From NCBI GenBank assembly GCA_029939875.1, contig JAOZSC010000080.1:1-8735 (forward strand): DNA of 8,735 nt, written 5' to 3'. How positions within the stretch are numbered: position 1 is the first letter of the stretch; each line of letters starts with the position of its first letter. Positions 6,800-8,735 of this stretch are shown here, piece by piece. The notes beneath the pieces were generated by a model. It saw only the letters and a list, made by a program, of their open reading frames with translations. It made no database searches and was not told the origin of the DNA. The translations under genes were made by a program, and so were the position numbers. This DNA is from Desulfobacterales bacterium. GTDB taxonomy: Bacteria; Desulfobacterota; Desulfobacteria; Desulfobacterales; JAFDCJ01.

Positions 6800-6891
6800 G
6801 ATAACCAGCATCTCATAAGCGCCGGTTCGTGCTTTCCGTTGATTCTTGAGCCTTTTTGGTTTATGTGAGATCATAAAAGACCGTGGTTATC
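6800..6891. repeat. Large imperfect palindrome
   Basis: GATAACCA (6800-6807) pairs exactly with TGGTTATC (6884-6891). Just inside, ATCTCATAA (6810-6818) pairs with TTATGTGAGAT (6861-6871) apart from a 2-base bulge. The arms enclose about 42 bases including GCGCCGG. This could be a small non-autonomous repeat element or a structured RNA; nothing coding is seen in it. Confidence 0.5.
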
Positions 6892-6927
6892 TGCAAAGCT
6901 CCAGTTAAATACGTCTGATCGTTATCT

Positions 6928-7004
6928 CACCACGAAGAACATGAAGCTCACGAAGGAAGGGATAGAATCTATTGACGGCCCCACTTCGTGCCCTTACGTG
7001 GTTC
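6928..7004. repeat. ACGAAG tandem repeat with inverted partner
   Basis: Three 9-base units lie in tandem (ACGAAGAAC, ATGAAGCTC, ACGAAGGAA; 6932-6958), preceded by CACC. About 25 bases later, 6984-7004 carries the reverse complement of CCACG and CACGAAG in the opposite order, giving an imperfect hairpin. Similar ACGAAG-rich intergenic repeats are, from memory, common in deltaproteobacterial and other environmental genomes. Confidence 0.5.
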
Positions 7005-7022
7005 AAACAGCTTAACTTGGGC

Positions 7023-7050
7023 TTGCTGTATAACCGTATAAAAGTATAAT
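7023..7050 (+). promoter_or_regulatory. Sigma70-like promoter of fdhD
   Basis: TTGCTG (7023-7028) and a perfect TATAAT (7045-7050) are 16 bases apart. Transcription should begin near 7057, only a few bases before the GTG at 7060, so translation from GTG would be nearly leaderless. Confidence 0.5.
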
Positions 7051-7059
7051 ATTCATCGC

Positions 7060-7911
7060 GTGAACATAAAAGAACATACCGAAATGATTAATTACAGTCG
7101 TTCACCCACTTATAACGTGCTGGTTACAGACCAGAACAAAAAAGAACGAAAAATCGCGATTCCGGGGGAATCTCCCCTGACGATTATGGTGGATGGCCAG
7201 GAAATTGTAACCCTTATGACCCTTGGAACTCACCCCCGGGAACTGGCGCTGGGATTTATGCGCAACCAGGGGTTGATTGAAAATATCGAAGATGTGGAAA
7301 GTGTGAAAATTAATTGGGAAACCGAGACTGCAAATATTCGAATAAAACCAGGTAAGAACCTGCTCGATATGAGTGAGAAATTGTCAAAACGAATCGTCAC
7401 CAGCGGATGTGGTGGGGGCACCCTGTTTGGTCACGATATGGATGAACTCTACGAATCGAAACTTCCCGAGATCAAGTTACGGCAATCCGCGATATATTCG
7501 CTTTTAAAGCAACTAAAAAAATACAATTTAATTTATCGGCAGGTCGGCTCAGTTCACGGTTGCGGTCTTTGTAATAACAGCAAAGTACTGATATTTATTG
7601 AGGATATCGGTCGGCACAATGCCGCTGATACCATCGCCGGCAGGATGTGGATAGATCGTATTTCCGGTGCGGACAAGATTTTATACACCACAGGACGATT
7701 AACCTCTGAAATAGTGATAAAATCGGCCCTGATGGGTATTTCTGCCCTTCTGTCCCGCTCCGGCGTTACCAAAATGGGTCTGGAACTTTCACAGGATCTG
7801 GGTATTACCTTAATCGCACGTGCCAAAGGCAAAAAATTCTACGTCTACAATGCTGATGAAAATGTAATTTTCGATGAAACACCAGATGTTCCCGGGCCCC
7901 CCGGGCAATAG
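7060..7911 (+). CDS. fdhD: FdhD-family sulfurtransferase for Mo/W-pterin enzymes
   Basis: This 283-residue protein is of normal FdhD length. Family landmarks are THPRELALGFM near residues 57-67, TSGCGGGT (114-121) at the sulfur-carrying loop, SVHGC at 164-168, the strongly conserved EDIGRHNAADTIAG (181-194), and TTGRLTSEIVIKSA (210-223). In E. coli, FdhD takes sulfur from IscS and passes it to the bis-pterin cofactor before insertion into formate dehydrogenase. The E. coli loop is CxxC; here only Cys117 is present in it, while an extra CxxC (Cys168, Cys171) sits in the HGCGLC segment. Start GTG 7060 is uncertain: neither it nor the ATG at 7084 has a clear ribosome site, and a -10 box lies just upstream. 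An AOR-family gene follows on the same strand, suggesting FdhD matures that enzyme. The last codons (PGPPG) are encoded by a CCCGGG hairpin. Confidence 0.93.
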   Translation: MNIKEHTEMINYSRSPTYNVLVTDQNKKERKIAIPGESPLTIMVDGQEIVTLMTLGTHPRELALGFMRNQGLIENIEDVESVKINWETETANIRIKPGKNLLDMSEKLSKRIVTSGCGGGTLFGHDMDELYESKLPEIKLRQSAIYSLLKQLKKYNLIYRQVGSVHGCGLCNNSKVLIFIEDIGRHNAADTIAGRMWIDRISGADKILYTTGRLTSEIVIKSALMGISALLSRSGVTKMGLELSQDLGITLIARAKGKKFYVYNADENVIFDETPDVPGPPGQ

Positions 7912-7922
7912 CAATAATTTTC
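7891..7922 (+). terminator. Weak terminator or attenuator at the fdhD 3' end
   Basis: CCCGGG (7891-7896), loop CCC, CCCGGG (7900-7905) is a perfect GC hairpin just before the fdhD stop. It is followed only by a short broken T stretch (7918-7924), so termination would be partial. It sits directly before the next promoter. Confidence 0.35.
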
Positions 7923-7951
7923 TTGACAAATTCCGCGGAACCTTTTATAAC
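7923..7951 (+). promoter_or_regulatory. Near-consensus sigma70 promoter of the AOR-family gene
   Basis: A perfect TTGACA (7923-7928), a 17-base spacer and TATAAC (7946-7951) match the consensus closely. Transcription should start near 7958, giving a leader of roughly 205 bases before the ATG at 8163. The promoter lies just after the fdhD stop, so the AOR gene need not rely on read-through. Confidence 0.7.
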
Positions 7952-7986
7952 TACTTTGTAGCTAAATTGTAGTTGCTTTGTAGCTG
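7943..7986 (+). repeat. Four tandem 11-base repeats at the AOR promoter, candidate operator
   Basis: Three units stand in perfect 11-base register: CTTTGTAGCTA (7954-7964), AATTGTAGTTG (7965-7975) and CTTTGTAGCTG (7976-7986). The preceding 11 bases, TTTTATAACTA (7943-7953), match the first unit at 8 of 11 positions and contain the -10 box. Repeats of one helical turn are typical of binding sites for OmpR/PhoB-type regulators. The regulator is unknown, and repression is likely if it covers the -10. Confidence 0.55.
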
Positions 7987-8028
7987 GAGACGCACCGCCA
8001 AAACCGCCGGTCCGGCGTAAGTTTCCAG
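7984..8028 (+). promoter_or_regulatory. Structured leader RNA upstream of the AOR gene
   Basis: CTGGAGAC (7984-7991) can pair with GTTTCCAG (8021-8028), including one G-U pair. Inside, CGCCGG-T-CCGGCG (8005-8017) forms a second GC hairpin. The two stems are separated by the single-stranded GCACCGCCAAAAC. A compact nested structure between a promoter and a Mo/W enzyme gene suggests a cis-regulatory RNA. The molybdenum/tungsten cofactor (Moco/Tuco) riboswitch class is one option, but I could not match its consensus. Confidence 0.42.
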
Positions 8029-8088
8029 AAAAATCATAAACAAATTCGATCACTTGAATAGAGCCACCCTCCCATCATCGGGAATTCG

Positions 8089-8113
8089 ACCGGTGCCAAT
8101 CTGGGACACCGGT
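8089..8113 (+). promoter_or_regulatory. Second leader hairpin
   Basis: CCGGTG (8090-8095) pairs with CACCGG (8107-8112), and CCA/TGG inside can extend the stem with a mismatch. It lies about 50 bases before the AOR start. No T run follows, so it is not a simple terminator; it may be part of the leader switch. Confidence 0.38.
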
Positions 8114-8162
8114 GATTAATCAAAAAGCAGGTCACGGATTCAGGTAATCTATAGGGGGAAAA

Positions 8163-8735
8163 ATGAGGTACGCAGAGACAGGGTTTAATTTGGAAATTGA
8201 TCTATCTCGAGGAAACATTGAGAAGGTGGAAACCGACCCGGAAGACACCGAGCTTTATCTGGGGGGTCTCGGTACGAACACGAAGATAATGTGGGACAGG
8301 GTCCCTCCTGAAGTGGAGCCCTTTTCTCCTGATAATCTCCTTATATTTGCCACGGGGCTTTTATGCGGCACACCGGCGACTGGTTGTAATCGTACCATTG
8401 TTTCGACCATTTCTCCTCAGACTTTGTTAATGGCTTTTTCAATGATGGGGGGGTTTTGGGCACCGGAATTGAAGTATGCCGGTTATGACAAGGTGATCAT
8501 TCGCGGCAAGTCCTCCGATCTGGTTTATTTGTGGATAAACGATGACAAGGTAGAAATACGGGATGCCTCTCATTTGCAGGGTAAAGGCGCTATTGAAACG
8601 GCAGAGCTCATTAAAGAGGAGTTGAAGGAGCCCAAGGCCCAGGTGGCTGCTATCGGTCTGGCCGGTGAAAACAGGGTCTATTTTGCTTCCATCGAGCAGG
8701 GCCGGTCCAGTGCCAGCCGACTGGGAATCGGCGCC
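8163..8735 (+). CDS. AOR-family (tungsten/molybdenum) oxidoreductase, 5' part
   Basis: The frame is open for 191 codons and runs off the window. It matches the N-terminal pterin-binding domain of aldehyde:ferredoxin oxidoreductases (AFOR_N): LGGLGTNTK (33-41), DNLLIFATGLLCGTPATG (57-74), the SPQT loop (84-87), MGGFWAPELKYAGYDKVIIRGK (95-116), a VYLWIND strand, EIRDASHLQGKGA (131-143), and IGLAGENRVYFA (164-175) leading to ASRLGIGA. Members bind a tungsten bis-pterin and a 4Fe4S cluster and oxidise or reduce aldehydes or acids; the cluster Cys residues lie beyond the window. From memory the opening MRYAETGFNLEIDL resembles deltaproteobacterial paralogs related to BamB, the tungsten subunit of class II benzoyl-CoA reductase, so the substrate may not be an aldehyde. 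AGGGGG at 8153-8158 is four bases before the ATG. Confidence 0.92.
   Translation, partial: MRYAETGFNLEIDLSRGNIEKVETDPEDTELYLGGLGTNTKIMWDRVPPEVEPFSPDNLLIFATGLLCGTPATGCNRTIVSTISPQTLLMAFSMMGGFWAPELKYAGYDKVIIRGKSSDLVYLWINDDKVEIRDASHLQGKGAIETAELIKEELKEPKAQVAAIGLAGENRVYFASIEQGRSSASRLGIGA

Larger units (their letters stand above)
6672..7059. other. Divergent spacer with repeats and two promoters
   Basis: These 388 bases separate the rRNA methyltransferase (minus) from fdhD (plus). I see no gene. In order they hold a candidate promoter for the methyltransferase, a run of nine G (6761-6769), an imperfect palindrome (6800-6891), a 9-base tandem repeat with an inverted partner (6928-7004), and a sigma70-like promoter for fdhD (7023-7050). 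Confidence 0.55.

Noticed and set aside
6800..6891. tRNA or known small RNA gene in the spacer
   Set aside because: No cloverleaf, CCA-type end or T-loop signature is visible; only a simple hairpin.
6928..6958. CRISPR array from the ACGAAG repeats
   Set aside because: The 9-base units are directly adjacent without spacers and are too short for CRISPR repeats.
8163..8735. Assigning the partial AOR-family gene as bamB
   Set aside because: Only the N-terminal domain is present and the resemblance is from memory; subfamily cannot be decided without the rest of the gene and its neighbours.

Overview
The window looks like a piece of a chromosome from a strict anaerobe, most likely a sulfate- or metal-reducing deltaproteobacterium (Desulfobacterota, Desulfobacteraceae-like). 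This is an inference. It rests on the start of a tungsten/molybdenum aldehyde:ferredoxin oxidoreductase (AOR) family gene beside an fdhD gene, on a DarP-type ribosome factor next to a THUMP methyltransferase, on moderate GC with strong GGAGG ribosome sites, and on ACGAAG-rich intergenic repeats of a kind I associate with such genomes. No rRNA, tRNA, CRISPR array, insertion sequence or integrase was seen.

Left part (1-4980), probably accessory. A minus-strand calcineurin-like metallophosphoesterase runs off the left edge (1-1305). After a 445-base AT-rich divergent spacer comes a plus-strand group: a peptidoglycan-binding plus zinc amidase protein (1751-2698), two small membrane proteins (2710-3126 and 3132-3587), and, after a 139-base gap, a patatin-like lipase (3727-4764). 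The first three genes are tightly spaced, each with its own strong ribosome site, so they probably form one operon. Three of the five gene products here are hydrolases: one for phosphoesters, one for the cell wall and one for lipids. A signal-less amidase followed by small membrane proteins resembles a phage-type endolysin/holin arrangement, but no phage structural gene is present. A 53-codon open remnant (4758-4919) and a good rho-independent terminator (4921-4981) close this block.

Middle part (4981-6671), housekeeping, minus strand. A THUMP-domain 23S rRNA guanine-N2 methyltransferase relative of RlmL is followed 32 bases later by darP (yjgA), a 50S ribosome assembly factor. They look like a two-gene ribosome maturation operon. 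A 388-base spacer (6672-7059) follows. It holds a large imperfect palindrome, a 9-base tandem/inverted ACGAAG repeat, a G9 tract, and promoters for the genes on both sides.

Right part (7060-8735), molybdenum/tungsten enzyme module, plus strand. fdhD (the sulfurtransferase that activates the pterin cofactor) is followed by a 251-base leader and then the first 191 codons of an AOR-family gene that runs off the right edge. The leader has its own near-consensus sigma70 promoter, tandem 11-base repeats overlapping and following its -10 box, and two hairpins. The AOR gene therefore seems to be regulated separately from fdhD. This leader is the most interesting unexplained sequence in the window.
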